64,000 bases of DNA. Origin: Sphingopyxis sp. H053. GTDB taxonomy: Bacteria; Pseudomonadota; Alphaproteobacteria; Sphingomonadales; Sphingomonadaceae. Below, in pieces: positions 15,617 through 23,267 of the stretch. Position 1 is the stretch's first letter. Each line of letters begins with the position of its first letter. A program made the position numbers and the translations under genes. The DNA lies in assembly GCF_001468225.1 (NCBI RefSeq), contig NZ_LNRU01000016.1, positions 20,799 to 84,798 of the forward strand. Reading direction: 5' to 3'. The notes beneath the pieces are model-generated. The model ran no database searches, was not told the origin of the DNA, and saw only the letters and a list, made by a program, of their open reading frames with translations.

Positions 15617-17890
15617 TCAGTCCGCGGCCCGGACGACGCGCACCGGGATCGACTTGGCGGCGGGACAGCCGCTCGTCCTGTCGTAATGGGCCAGCGGCAG
15701 CAGCGGGTTGAGCTCGGGATAATAGCCCGCGACCGAGCCGCGCGACATCGGATAGTCGAGGATCGTCAGCCCCCTTACCCGGCGCACGACGCCGTCGGCG
15801 CTGATCGTTTCGAGCGCGACCTTCGTTCCCGCCTCCAGCCCGCGCACCGCGATATCGTCGGCGTTCATAAACAGGACCATGCGGTCGTTATACACGCCGC
15901 GATAACGATCATTGTAGCTGTAGATCGTCGTGTTGAACTGGTCGTGCGAGCGGACGGTCGCAAGGCGCAGCATGTCGGGATCGTCGACCGCCGCATTGAC
16001 CGCGAGCCCCGGAAGGATCAGGAAATTGGCCTTGCCGTTCGGCGTCGCCCACACGCGGCGGCGCGGCGGGATATCGAGGTGAAAACCCATCGGCGCCTTG
16101 ATGCGCTCCGAAAAACCCTCGTAGAGCGCGGGATAGACCGCGGCGATCTTGTCGCGGATCAGGCCATAATCGTCGATATAGCGCGCCCAGCCGGTCTTGC
16201 TGTCCGGCAACGTCGCCATTGCCATGCGGCAGACGATCTCGGTCTCGGGCATCAGGTCGGCGCTCGCAGGTTCGAGCACGCCGCGCGAGGCGGTGACGTT
16301 CGACATCGAATCCTCGATCGTCACGAACTGCTCGCCTGCCGCGGTTTCGATGCGCTCGGAGCGCGCGATAACGGGCAGGATCAGCGCGTCGCGGCCGTGG
16401 ACGAGGTGCCCGCGGTTCAGCTTGGTCGCGATCCCGACGGTCAGGTCCAATTTTCGCATCGCGTCGTAAGCGCGGCCGGTGTCGGGCACCGCGCGTACGA
16501 AATTGCCGCCGAGGCCGATGAAGACCTTGGCGGTGCCCGCCATCATCGCCTCGACCGATTCGATGCTATGATGGCCCTCGCCGCGCGGGGGTTCGAAACC
16601 GAAGACATCGCGCACCTTGTCGAGATAGGCCTGGCTCGGTTTCTCGTCGATCCCGACGGTGCGGTCGCCCTGGACGTTCGAATGGCCGCGGATCGGCGAG
16701 ATACCCGCGCCCGGTTTTCCGTAATTGCCCTTGAGGAGCAGCAGGTTCGCGATCTGCTGGACGAGCTGCGATCCCTGCTGATGCTGGGTCACCCCCATGC
16801 CGTAACAGATGATCGTCGCGTTCGATCGGATGTAGATTTCGGCGCAGCGGCGGATCTGCGCCTCGTCAATCCCCGCCGCAGCAACGAGGTCGGGCCATGT
16901 CTGCGCCTCGATATCGGCCTTCAGCGCTGCGAAACCCGACGTATGTTCGGCGATGAAGTCGTGATCGAGCACAGTTTCGCCCGCGGCCTCGCGCTCGAAC
17001 ATCACCTTCATCATGCCCTTGAGGAGCGCGAGATCGCCGCCGATCCGGATATGCACGAATTCGCTGCTGACCTCGGTCGAGCCGAAGGTCGCCATCTGGA
17101 CGATGTCCTGCGGTTCGGTGAATTTGATCAGCGCGCGCTCGGGCATCGGGTTGACCGCGACGATCGGGACCCCGCGCTTGCGCGCCTCGACCAGCGGCGT
17201 CATCATCCGCGGCGCGTTGGTCCCCGCGTTATGCCCGATCAGGAAGATCGCCTCGGCGTGCTCGAAATCGTCGAGGATCACCGTGCCCTTGCCGACTCCG
17301 ATCGAGTGCGGCAGCCCGCGGCTCGTCGGTTCGTGGCACATGTTCGAACAGTCGGGGAAATTGTTGGTGCCAAATTCGCGCACGAAGATCGAATAGAGGA
17401 ACGCCGTCTCGTTCGCGGTGCGGCCCGAGGTGTAGAATTCGGCCTCGTGCGGGCTGGCAAGAGCGCGGAGGTGCGCGCCGATCAGCGCGAAGGCATCGTC
17501 CCAGCGCACCGGCACATAATGGTCGGTCGCGGCGTCGTAGCGCATCGGCTCGGTCAGCCGCCCCTGCATTTCGAGCCAATAGTCCGACTGCTCCATCAGG
17601 TCGGTCACGCTGTGCTGCGCAAAAAATTCGCGCGTCACGCGGAATTTCGTCGCCTCGTGCGCGAGCGCTTTCGCGCCATTTTCGCAGAACTCGAGCTTCT
17701 TGGTGCAGCTGGCGTCGGGAAAGGCGCAGCTCGGGCATTTGAAACCGCCCGGCTGGTTCATCGACAGCAGCGCGCGCGATCCCTTGGTGACGACGCTTTG
17801 TTCGAGCAGCACCTTCGCGGTCGCGGCCGCCGCGCCCCAGCCGCCGGCGGGGCTGTTGTAGGATTTGTACCGGGGTTTATCGTCAGCCAT
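15617..17890 (-). CDS. FdhF/YdeP-family molybdopterin oxidoreductase
   Basis: 757 residues, a molybdopterin-binding oxidoreductase of the formate-dehydrogenase-like YdeP group (large subunit without associated beta subunit). Visible marks: a Cys-rich N-terminus (GGFKCPSCAFPDASC), NFPDCSNMCHEPTSRGLP, GHNAGTNAPRMMTPLVEAR, GMGVTQHQQG and RGHSNVQGDRT. E. coli YdeP is linked to acid resistance, but the substrate of the group is not established, so formate dehydrogenase activity should not be assumed. ATG 17890 (MADDKPRYKSYN) is chosen; an in-frame ATG at 17929 is possible. Convergent with fdhD-mobA, whose products it probably needs. Confidence 0.88.
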   Translation of the reverse strand: MADDKPRYKSYNSPAGGWGAAAATAKVLLEQSVVTKGSRALLSMNQPGGFKCPSCAFPDASCTKKLEFCENGAKALAHEATKFRVTREFFAQHSVTDLMEQSDYWLEMQGRLTEPMRYDAATDHYVPVRWDDAFALIGAHLRALASPHEAEFYTSGRTANETAFLYSIFVREFGTNNFPDCSNMCHEPTSRGLPHSIGVGKGTVILDDFEHAEAIFLIGHNAGTNAPRMMTPLVEARKRGVPIVAVNPMPERALIKFTEPQDIVQMATFGSTEVSSEFVHIRIGGDLALLKGMMKVMFEREAAGETVLDHDFIAEHTSGFAALKADIEAQTWPDLVAAAGIDEAQIRRCAEIYIRSNATIICYGMGVTQHQQGSQLVQQIANLLLLKGNYGKPGAGISPIRGHSNVQGDRTVGIDEKPSQAYLDKVRDVFGFEPPRGEGHHSIESVEAMMAGTAKVFIGLGGNFVRAVPDTGRAYDAMRKLDLTVGIATKLNRGHLVHGRDALILPVIARSERIETAAGEQFVTIEDSMSNVTASRGVLEPASADLMPETEIVCRMAMATLPDSKTGWARYIDDYGLIRDKIAAVYPALYEGFSERIKAPMGFHLDIPPRRRVWATPNGKANFLILPGLAVNAAVDDPDMLRLATVRSHDQFNTTIYSYNDRYRGVYNDRMVLFMNADDIAVRGLEAGTKVALETISADGVVRRVRGLTILDYPMSRGSVAGYYPELNPLLPLAHYDRTSGCPAAKSIPVRVVRAAD

Positions 17891-17971
17891 CGCCGCCCGA
17901 TTAAAGCATAGCGACCCCGGCATATCCATCGCTCTTTGAATGCGCCCGTCGCCGTTTCCATCGCGCCAAAG

Positions 17972-19051
17972 TCATCCGTCGTCCCGCTCGAGTGCGGACG
18001 ACAATTCGGCGGCCAGCGCCGCGACGAGATCGGCCGCCGCCATGGCGCGGGCGAACGGCGCGCCCTGCCCGGCCCATTGCGCGCCATATCCATATTCGCC
18101 GTGCGCCTTGGCGGCGGCGTTCAGCGCTTTGCCGAGGTCATAGGCGATCGGATAGGCCGGAATATCGGCGGGCGCGATGTCGGCATCGAGCGCGGCGAAG
18201 TTGTTCGCCAATATCCGTGCCGGACGTCCCGATACCGCGCGCACTATCGCTGTTTTATACGCCGCGTCGCTGGCAAGCGCCGCGCGGTATCCCGCATCGG
18301 CAAGGCTCTCGTCGCTGGCGAGAAAGGCGGTGCCAAGCTGCGCCGCCGCGGCGCCGAGCCGCAGCGCCGCCGCGATACCCGCGCCGTCCATGATACCGCC
18401 CGCCGCGATCACCGGCAGATGGACCGCGCCAACGAGCTGGCGAACCAGCGCCGCCGTTCCGAGCCGATCATCGGGCGCGTCGAGGTCGAAGACGCCGCGA
18501 TGACCGCCCGCTTCCCACCCCTGCGCAACCACCGCGTCGACGCCGGCAGCCGCTATGGCCTGGGCCTCGGCCAGATTTGTCGCGGAGGCAAACAGGACGA
18601 TACCGGCATCACGCAGCGCACCGATCGCCTCCGCTGGCGGCAGGCCGAAATGGAAGCTCACAACCGCGGGCCGTTCGGCAACGAGCATTCGCAGCATCGC
18701 GTCGTCGGTGACGAAGCTCTGGTAGATTTCGGAAAGATGGTCGGGCGGCGCGGCGCCATATTGGCCGAACAGGTCGCGAAATCGGTCGATCCACGCGCGT
18801 TCGACACTGCCGTTTGCGACCGCCGGGCGATGGCAGAAGAGATTGACGTTGAAGGGCCGCCGGGTCCGCTCACGAACTGCAGCGATCATCGCCCGCGCCC
18901 CGCCCGCGTCGGTGGCGCCGACGGCGATCGAACCGAGTGCGCCGGCTTCGCTGACCGCGGCGGCCATGGCGGGCGACGAGACACCCGCCATCGGCGCCTG
19001 GATGATCGGCAATTCGATGCCAAGCAGCTGATGTAGAAGGCGGGTGGTCAT
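17972..19051 (-). CDS. NAD(P)H-dependent flavin oxidoreductase / nitronate monooxygenase family
   Basis: 359-residue FMN-dependent TIM-barrel enzyme of the 2-nitropropane dioxygenase/nitronate monooxygenase family. Signatures: PIIQAPMAGVSSPAMAAAVSEAGALGSI, ASATNLAEAQ, QGWEAGGHRG and IAAGGIMDGAGIAAALRLGA; the His in the EAGGH block is the family's catalytic residue. Of the tandem ATGs at 19054 and 19051 the second is better spaced from GGAG. Starts about 50 bases past the 3' end of tRNA-Arg. Substrate undetermined: nitroalkane detoxification or an enoyl-type reductase role are both possible. Confidence 0.87.
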   Translation of the reverse strand: MTTRLLHQLLGIELPIIQAPMAGVSSPAMAAAVSEAGALGSIAVGATDAGGARAMIAAVRERTRRPFNVNLFCHRPAVANGSVERAWIDRFRDLFGQYGAAPPDHLSEIYQSFVTDDAMLRMLVAERPAVVSFHFGLPPAEAIGALRDAGIVLFASATNLAEAQAIAAAGVDAVVAQGWEAGGHRGVFDLDAPDDRLGTAALVRQLVGAVHLPVIAAGGIMDGAGIAAALRLGAAAAQLGTAFLASDESLADAGYRAALASDAAYKTAIVRAVSGRPARILANNFAALDADIAPADIPAYPIAYDLGKALNAAAKAHGEYGYGAQWAGQGAPFARAMAAADLVAALAAELSSALERDDG

Positions 19052-19102
19052 CATCGTCTCCGAGGTCGAGCGAATCTGATCGGCGGCGCGTGCAAACAGC
19101 AA

Positions 19103-19179
19103 TGGCGCGCCCGGCAGGATTCGAACCTGCGACCACCCGCTTAGAAGGCGGGTGCTCTATCCAGCTGAGCTACGGGCGC
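19103..19179 (-). tRNA. tRNA-Arg (anticodon TCT)
   Basis: A 77-base cloverleaf on the minus strand: acceptor stem GCGCCCG/CGGGCGC, D-arm AGCTCAGCTGGATAGAGC, anticodon stem CCCGC/GCGGG around loop CTTCTAA, and T-arm with GGTTCGAATCC. Discriminator G and an encoded CCA (19105-19103) follow. The anticodon TCT reads AGA and AGG arginine codons, which are rare in this genome. No integrase or attachment-site duplication is seen beside it. Confidence 0.96.
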
Positions 19180-19250
19180 GCATAGGCTCTTGCGTCGCGC
19201 CGCGAATAGCGTGGTTTGCGTAGGCTGCAAAGCGGGTTAAGCAGCGGCCG

Positions 19251-20039
19251 ATGATCGATTCCGACACCCCGCCCGCCAAACCCGCCCATGTCAGCGCCGC
19301 GAGCATCCGGCATTTTCGCTATTATGACCTCGTCATGGCGGCATTTGTTGCTGTCCTGCTGCTCAGCAACATCATCGGTGCGTCGAAATTGTCGATGGTC
19401 GGCGGGTTCACCTTTGGCGCCGGCATCCTGTTCTTCCCGGTCAGCTATGTGATCGGCGACGTGTTGACCGAAGTCTATGGCTATGCGCGCGCGCGTCGCG
19501 TCATCTGGACGGGGTTCGGCGCGCTGCTGTTCATGGCGGTGATGAGCTGGATCGTGCTCGCGATGCCGCCCGCACAGGACTGGTGGTGCAGCGGCGCCGA
19601 TGCGCTGACGCTCAAGGCGGGCGAAGCCGGCGGGACAGGCGCGGTGTGCCAGGCAAGTTACGAAAGCGTGTTCGGCAGCGCGTGGCGTATCGTCCTCGCC
19701 TCGATGGCGGCTTTCTGGGCCGGCGAATTCGTGAACTCCTATGTCCTTGCGCGGATGAAGCTGGCGACGGGCGGGCGTTTCCTGTGGATGCGCACGATCG
19801 GGTCGACTGTCGTCGGACAGGGTATCGACAGCCTGATCTTCTATCCCATCGCCTTCCTCGGCATCTGGGAAACCGAGCAGGTGCTGCTCGTTCTGACCAC
19901 GAACTGGGCGATGAAGGTCGCCTGGGAAGCGGCGCTGACCCCGGCAACCTATCTGGTGGTGGGGGCGTTGAAGCGGCGCGAAGGTGTCGATGTGTTCGAC
20001 GAAGGCACCGATTTCAATCCGTTCGGCGCCAAGGTTTGA
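19251..20039 (+). CDS. Queuosine precursor transporter (YhhQ family)
   Basis: 262-residue membrane protein of the QPTR/YhhQ family, thought to import queuosine precursors (preQ0/preQ1). About six helices; conserved blocks LLLSNIIGASKL, FPVSYVIGDVLTEVYGYARARRVIW, AFWAGEFVNSYVLARMK and RTIGSTVVGQGIDSLIFYP. A Cys-containing extra loop (WWCSGADAL...GAVCQAS) lies between helices. Next to a tRNA gene, though not one that carries queuosine. I looked for a preQ1 riboswitch in the short leader and saw none. Confidence 0.9.
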   Translation: MIDSDTPPAKPAHVSAASIRHFRYYDLVMAAFVAVLLLSNIIGASKLSMVGGFTFGAGILFFPVSYVIGDVLTEVYGYARARRVIWTGFGALLFMAVMSWIVLAMPPAQDWWCSGADALTLKAGEAGGTGAVCQASYESVFGSAWRIVLASMAAFWAGEFVNSYVLARMKLATGGRFLWMRTIGSTVVGQGIDSLIFYPIAFLGIWETEQVLLVLTTNWAMKVAWEAALTPATYLVVGALKRREGVDVFDEGTDFNPFGAKV

Positions 20040-20043
20040 CTGC

Positions 20044-20502
20044 ATGACTTTAATCGAGATCGCCTCGCTGTTCGAGGCGCGAAAAGTGTCGGTCATCGAC
20101 GCGACGGGCCTCGATAAGGATGCCTTGCACATTTATTTCGGGCTGGCCGTGTTTCTTGCGGTGCGGCTTGTCTGGCGCTGGCGCGGCGGATGGGTGGCCG
20201 CGTGGCTTGTGGTCCTCGCCATGGCGTGCGGCGGCGAATGGCTGGACGTGACGGCCGAACTCAGCCGCTCGGCGATCCAGCCGGATGCGGCGCATTGGCA
20301 CGATATCTGGAATACGATGTTCTGGCCGACGGTCTTGCTGCTGTTCGGGCGGTGGCTGGAGCCCGGCGTCAAAACCGCTGCGATCGCCGCGTACAGCGAC
20401 GACGCACCGGTATCCTCTTACGGGAAAGCGGACGCAGGCTTTGCCGGCGAAGCGCCCTTGCGCTCAGGCGAGCACGCCGAGCGCCGCCTCGAACAGGCGT
20501 AG
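20044..20502 (+). CDS. Small membrane protein, unknown function
   Basis: 152 residues starting four bases after the queuosine transporter, so probably cotranscribed. Hydrophobic stretches IYFGLAVFLAVRLVW, AAWLVVLAMACGGEWL and MFWPTVLLLFGRW suggest three membrane segments; the C-terminal 40 residues are hydrophilic. The gene's last 39 bases overlap the 3' end of the convergent purQ. I do not recognise the family. Confidence 0.65.
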   Translation: MTLIEIASLFEARKVSVIDATGLDKDALHIYFGLAVFLAVRLVWRWRGGWVAAWLVVLAMACGGEWLDVTAELSRSAIQPDAAHWHDIWNTMFWPTVLLLFGRWLEPGVKTAAIAAYSDDAPVSSYGKADAGFAGEAPLRSGEHAERRLEQA

Positions 20503-21129
20503 CCCGTCGGTGCCGCCGTGCGCGCGGTCGATCGCGCGTTCGGGATGCGGCATCATGCCGAGCACATTGCCCGCATCATTGAGCACACCCGCAATGTCGC
20601 GCGCCGAGCCGTTGACGGGGTCGGCGTAGCGGAACGCGACGCGCCCCTCGCCCTCGATCCGGTCGAGCGTTTCGGCGTCGGCGAAATAATTGCCGTCGTG
20701 GTGCGCGACAGGGATGTTGATTTCCTCACCCGCATTATAGCTCGCGGTGAACAGCGACTGGCTGTTCTCGACCTTGAGCGGCACGGTGCGGCAGACGAAG
20801 TTGAGCCCCGCATTGCGCATCAGCGCGCCCGGCAGCAACAGCGCCTCGGTCAGCACCTGAAATCCATTGCACACGCCAAGCACTGGCACGCCGCGCGCTG
20901 CGGCATCGGCGACGCTGCGCAGGATCGGCGAGCGCGCGGCCATCGCGCCCGAGCGCAGATAATCGCCATAGGAAAAGCCGCCAGGCAGCGCGATGAAATC
21001 GACGCCGTCGGGCAGCTCGGTCTCGCGGTGCCACACCATCGCGGGCGCACGGCCGGTGACCTGTTCCAGCGCGACCGCCATATCGCGATCGCAGTTGGAG
21101 CCCGGAAAGACGATGACGGCGGTCTTCAT
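20464..21129 (-). CDS. purQ: Phosphoribosylformylglycinamidine synthase subunit PurQ
   Basis: Glutaminase subunit of FGAM synthase in de novo purine synthesis: it releases ammonia from glutamine and channels it to PurL. 221 residues, the normal length. Class I glutamine amidotransferase triad: Cys in GVCNGFQVL, and the His and Glu in MPHPERA; the N-terminus VIVFPGSNCDRD and GGFSYGDYLRSG are family signatures. Starts 15 bases after purS, forming a two-gene unit. purL is not in the window. Confidence 0.96.
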   Translation of the reverse strand: MKTAVIVFPGSNCDRDMAVALEQVTGRAPAMVWHRETELPDGVDFIALPGGFSYGDYLRSGAMAARSPILRSVADAAARGVPVLGVCNGFQVLTEALLLPGALMRNAGLNFVCRTVPLKVENSQSLFTASYNAGEEINIPVAHHDGNYFADAETLDRIEGEGRVAFRYADPVNGSARDIAGVLNDAGNVLGMMPHPERAIDRAHGGTDGLRLFEAALGVLA

Positions 21130-21143
21130 GGCTTGGGTTCCCT

Positions 21144-21374
21144 TTACGGACGTTCGATGCGGTAGTTTTCGATCACCGTGTTGGCGAGCAGCTTGGCGCA
21201 CATCGCGTCGAGGTCGGCGTCGCTCGTACCGTCGGCGACATCCAGCTCGATGAAACGGCCGGCGCGGACGTCCGCCACACCGCCGAAACCGAGGCCCTCG
21301 AGCGCATGATGGATCGCCTTGCCCTGCGGATCGAGCACCCCCGGCTTGAGCGTCACATAGACATTCACTTTCAT
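21144..21374 (-). CDS. purS: Phosphoribosylformylglycinamidine synthase subunit PurS
   Basis: 76-residue small subunit that bridges PurL and PurQ in the three-subunit FGAM synthase. The sequence MKVNVYVTLKPGVLDPQGKA and the KLLANTVIENYRIE C-terminus are typical. Cotranscribed with purQ. In many alphaproteobacteria purC is directly upstream; here purC is about 9.7 kb away on the same strand. Confidence 0.95.
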   Translation of the reverse strand: MKVNVYVTLKPGVLDPQGKAIHHALEGLGFGGVADVRAGRFIELDVADGTSDADLDAMCAKLLANTVIENYRIERP

Positions 21375-21491
21375 GGGGGCGGACCTTTGCTTTTGGCGGG
21401 CGGGGAAGATGGGCGCGCCTATGCCCGCGAATCACTTTGGGGGCAAGGGGCGGCGGGCCGCCCGGCACCCGAAAAATGCCGCTGTTCGGAT

Positions 21492-21530
21492 TGCGAACCA
21501 GTCGCATTTTCCTGTTGCGAATCGCTCGCA
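21492..21530. promoter_or_regulatory. Tandem Fur-type operator boxes upstream of bfd
   Basis: Two perfect TGCGA-N5-TCGCA palindromes, at 21492-21506 and 21516-21530, with centres 24 bases apart. They resemble the Fur box of alphaproteobacteria (TGC-rich inverted repeat with an AT-rich middle). They lie 38 bases before the bfd start, on the far side from purS. Tandem spacing suggests two dimers on the same face of the helix. The iron-regulator assignment is inference supported by bfd and bfr next door. Confidence 0.6.
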
Positions 21531-21567
21531 CTATCCCTACATCACTCTTGTTGAGAAGGATTCGCAC

Positions 21568-21741
21568 ATGGTCGTCTGTGTCTGCAACGCAATAAGAGAA
21601 AGCCAGCTGCGCGATGTCGCGCGCGATGGCCAATTGCGGTGCGCCAAGGCCGCTTACGCGCAACTGGGTCGCAAACCCAAGTGCGGACAGTGCCTGCCAT
21701 TCGCTCGCAATATCATCAGCGACGTCGTCGCGACCGCCTGA
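21568..21741 (+). CDS. bfd: Bacterioferritin-associated ferredoxin
   Basis: 57-residue [2Fe-2S] protein of the Bfd family: MVVCVCNAIRE with C4 and C6, then CGQC near residues 40-43 supplying the other two cysteines (pattern C-x-C ... C-x-x-C). Bfd reduces ferric iron in bacterioferritin to allow iron release when iron is scarce. The ATG at 21568 follows GAGAAGGA. The tandem Fur-type boxes upstream and bfr downstream fit this role. Confidence 0.9.
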   Translation: MVVCVCNAIRESQLRDVARDGQLRCAKAAYAQLGRKPKCGQCLPFARNIISDVVATA

Positions 21742-21770
21742 TTTTTCTTGGTTTTCCGCCATTTTTGACC

Positions 21771-21800
21771 TTGGCCTGATGGGGCCGGGGCGCGTATAAT
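21771..21800 (+). promoter_or_regulatory. Predicted sigma-70 promoter of bfr
   Basis: TTGGCC (21771-21776), an 18-base spacer and a consensus TATAAT (21795-21800), 42 bases before the bfr start. It lies between bfd and bfr, so bfr can be transcribed separately from bfd, as expected for a storage protein needed under the opposite iron condition. Confidence 0.5.
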
Positions 21801-21842
21801 GCGCCCACTCCATTCCAAGACAAAAATGACAGGATAGACACC

Positions 21843-22325
21843 ATGAAGGGCGACGAAAAAGTCATCGATTTTCTGAACGAGGCGCTCAAGAACGAGCTGA
21901 CCGCGATCAACCAATATTGGCTGCATTATCGCATGCTCGACAATTGGGGCGTCGCGCGCCTCGCCGCGTTCGAGCGCGAAGAGTCGATCGACGAGATGAA
22001 GCATGCCGACAAGCTGGCCGATCGCGTCCTTTTCCTCGGCGGCCTCCCCAATTTCCAGATGCTCGGCCGGCTGCGCGTGGGTGAGACGGTCGAGGAGATC
22101 CTCAAGGCCGACCTCGCGCTCGAAGAAGAGGCGATCCCGCTGCTCAAGGATGCGATCGCGCATTCGGAAAGCGTGCGCGACTATGTCAGCCGCGATCTGT
22201 TTGCCGACATCCTCGAAAGCGAGGAGCATCATGTCGACGAGTTGGAAAAGCAGTTCGAGATGATCGAGCGCATGGGGATCGAAAATTATATCCAGCTCCA
22301 GTCGAAGCCTGCCGGCGACGATTGA
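21843..22325 (+). CDS. bfr: Bacterioferritin
   Basis: 160-residue haem-containing iron storage ferritin forming 24-mers in the cytoplasm. All ferroxidase ligands are in place by direct count: E18, E51, H54, E94, E127 and H130, and M52 is the haem axial ligand. The length is standard. ACAGGATAGACACC precedes the ATG. Paired with bfd: Bfr stores iron and Bfd mobilises it. Confidence 0.97.
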   Translation: MKGDEKVIDFLNEALKNELTAINQYWLHYRMLDNWGVARLAAFEREESIDEMKHADKLADRVLFLGGLPNFQMLGRLRVGETVEEILKADLALEEEAIPLLKDAIAHSESVRDYVSRDLFADILESEEHHVDELEKQFEMIERMGIENYIQLQSKPAGDD

Positions 22326-22334
22326 GGCCGCCTT

Positions 22335-22444
22335 CGTCATTCCCGCGAAAACGGGAATCCGGCTGGCCACGCTTTCTTCGATTCTCGACAAATGCGTCGA
22401 AGCGCGAAGGAAGAAGCGGGATTCCCACCTGCGCGGGGATGACG
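22335..22444. repeat. Intergenic palindromic element after bfr
   Basis: 110 bases. The ends CGTCATTCCCGCG and CGCGGGGATGACG pair, with inner hairpins (TCCCGCGAAAACGGGA; AAGCGGGATTCCC region) and a less regular centre. Same end sequence as the element at 23142-23224. Starts 10 bases after the bfr stop and may act as its 3' stem-loop. Confidence 0.7.
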
Positions 22445-22505
22445 AAACGGGATAAAACAGCAGTTTTCAGGGGCGTTTTCGGGCGCCTCTTTTTTCGCTT
22501 GTATT

Positions 22506-22520
22506 TGCGACTAATTCTCA
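22506..22520. promoter_or_regulatory. Fur-type box upstream of Cys-rich ORF
   Basis: TGCGACTAATTCTCA fits TGCGA-N5-TCGCA with one mismatch and is close to the TGC-AAT-ATT-GCA form of alphaproteobacterial Fur sites. It lies about 120 bases before the ATG at 22643 and points to iron control of the neighbouring gene. Inference from sequence similarity. Confidence 0.45.
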
Positions 22521-22642
22521 ATAGCAAGGTCAGGCAGTCCCCTCCTGCCGGCCGCTGCAACTTAAAGCTGCGCTTAAAGCGGCCGGCATCTTTTTCGAAA
22601 ATGGGAACGGACGGACTGCATGGGCCGGGAGAAACGAACCTC

Positions 22643-23062
22643 ATGCAAAGCAGCGAGCTGATCCGCCAATTGTCCGAGCAGCCGCTGGTGCGCGATTTGT
22701 CGGTCGAAGCGGCACAGGCCGTCCTTGCGCTGCGTTACTGCATCCTCTGCCGCCGCAGCGAACGCGACCCGATGCCCGAACTCGAACGCCGCTGGGGCAA
22801 TATCCTCGCCGCGCGGCGCTATCGGCTGGTGGTCGAGGCGATCGGCCATGTCTGGCCCGACCCCTTCGCCGTCGCCCCACCCTGTTGCCCGCGCGTCAGT
22901 TTCGACGAGGCGTTGCTCGCCGCGATCGTCGGCACCGCATCGCGCGGGGACCGCGTCCATTTCGACTGGCTGACCGCCGAGATGCTCGGCGGCGATGCAC
23001 GCGAAATGCTGTTCGTCGCGATGGAAAATTTCATCCGCGCAAGGACGCCGGGGCGGGTTTAG
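22643..23062 (+). CDS. Cys-rich conserved hypothetical protein (possibly DUF6628)
   Basis: 139-residue soluble protein with paired cysteines in RYCILCRRSERDP and PPCCPRVSFDEALL, which could bind a metal. The PCCPR block resembles DUF6628 proteins of sphingomonads as I recall them; this is not certain. The start has GGGAGAAACGAACC upstream. A Fur-like site precedes it and bfd and bfr lie just before, so an iron-related role is plausible. No enzyme motif seen. Confidence 0.65.
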   Translation: MQSSELIRQLSEQPLVRDLSVEAAQAVLALRYCILCRRSERDPMPELERRWGNILAARRYRLVVEAIGHVWPDPFAVAPPCCPRVSFDEALLAAIVGTASRGDRVHFDWLTAEMLGGDAREMLFVAMENFIRARTPGRV

Positions 23063-23141
23063 CCGCCCGCGTAATCACGGCGGGCAAAGAAGAGTATAGG
23101 TCGGCTTTGGGGTAGGAAGCGAACGCCGCCCCCTTCCTTAC

Positions 23142-23224
23142 TTCGTCATCCCCGCGAAAGCGGGGACCCAGAGCGTCCGTCGGCTGGCCCATCCCTGGGT
23201 TCCCGCTTTCGCGGGAATGACAAA
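23142..23224. repeat. Intergenic nested-hairpin palindrome
   Basis: About 83 bases. Outer arms begin TTCGTCATCCCCGCG and end CGCGGGAATGACAAA. Inner hairpins are CCCCGC-GAAA-GCGGGG and TCCCGC-TTTC-GCGGGA: the closing pair differs between the two (C-G versus T-A) yet both stay paired. Lies between the Cys-rich gene and the 3' end of the M16 peptidase gene. Confidence 0.8.
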
Positions 23225-23267
23225 GAGGGAGAGTGGGGCAACATCCGGCCGAACGCAGCCGCCCGCG

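Noticed and set aside
15524..17911. 795-codon open frame on the plus strand opposite the YdeP-like gene
   Set aside because: No motif, strongly Arg/Asp-rich, whereas the minus strand encodes a complete molybdopterin enzyme.
19103..19179. tRNA-Arg as an integration site for a mobile island
   Set aside because: No integrase, no duplicated tRNA 3' end and ordinary genes on both sides.
19181..19250. Possible preQ1 riboswitch before the queuosine-precursor transporter
   Set aside because: The 70-base leader shows neither the preQ1-I stem with an A-rich tail nor a credible pseudoknot.
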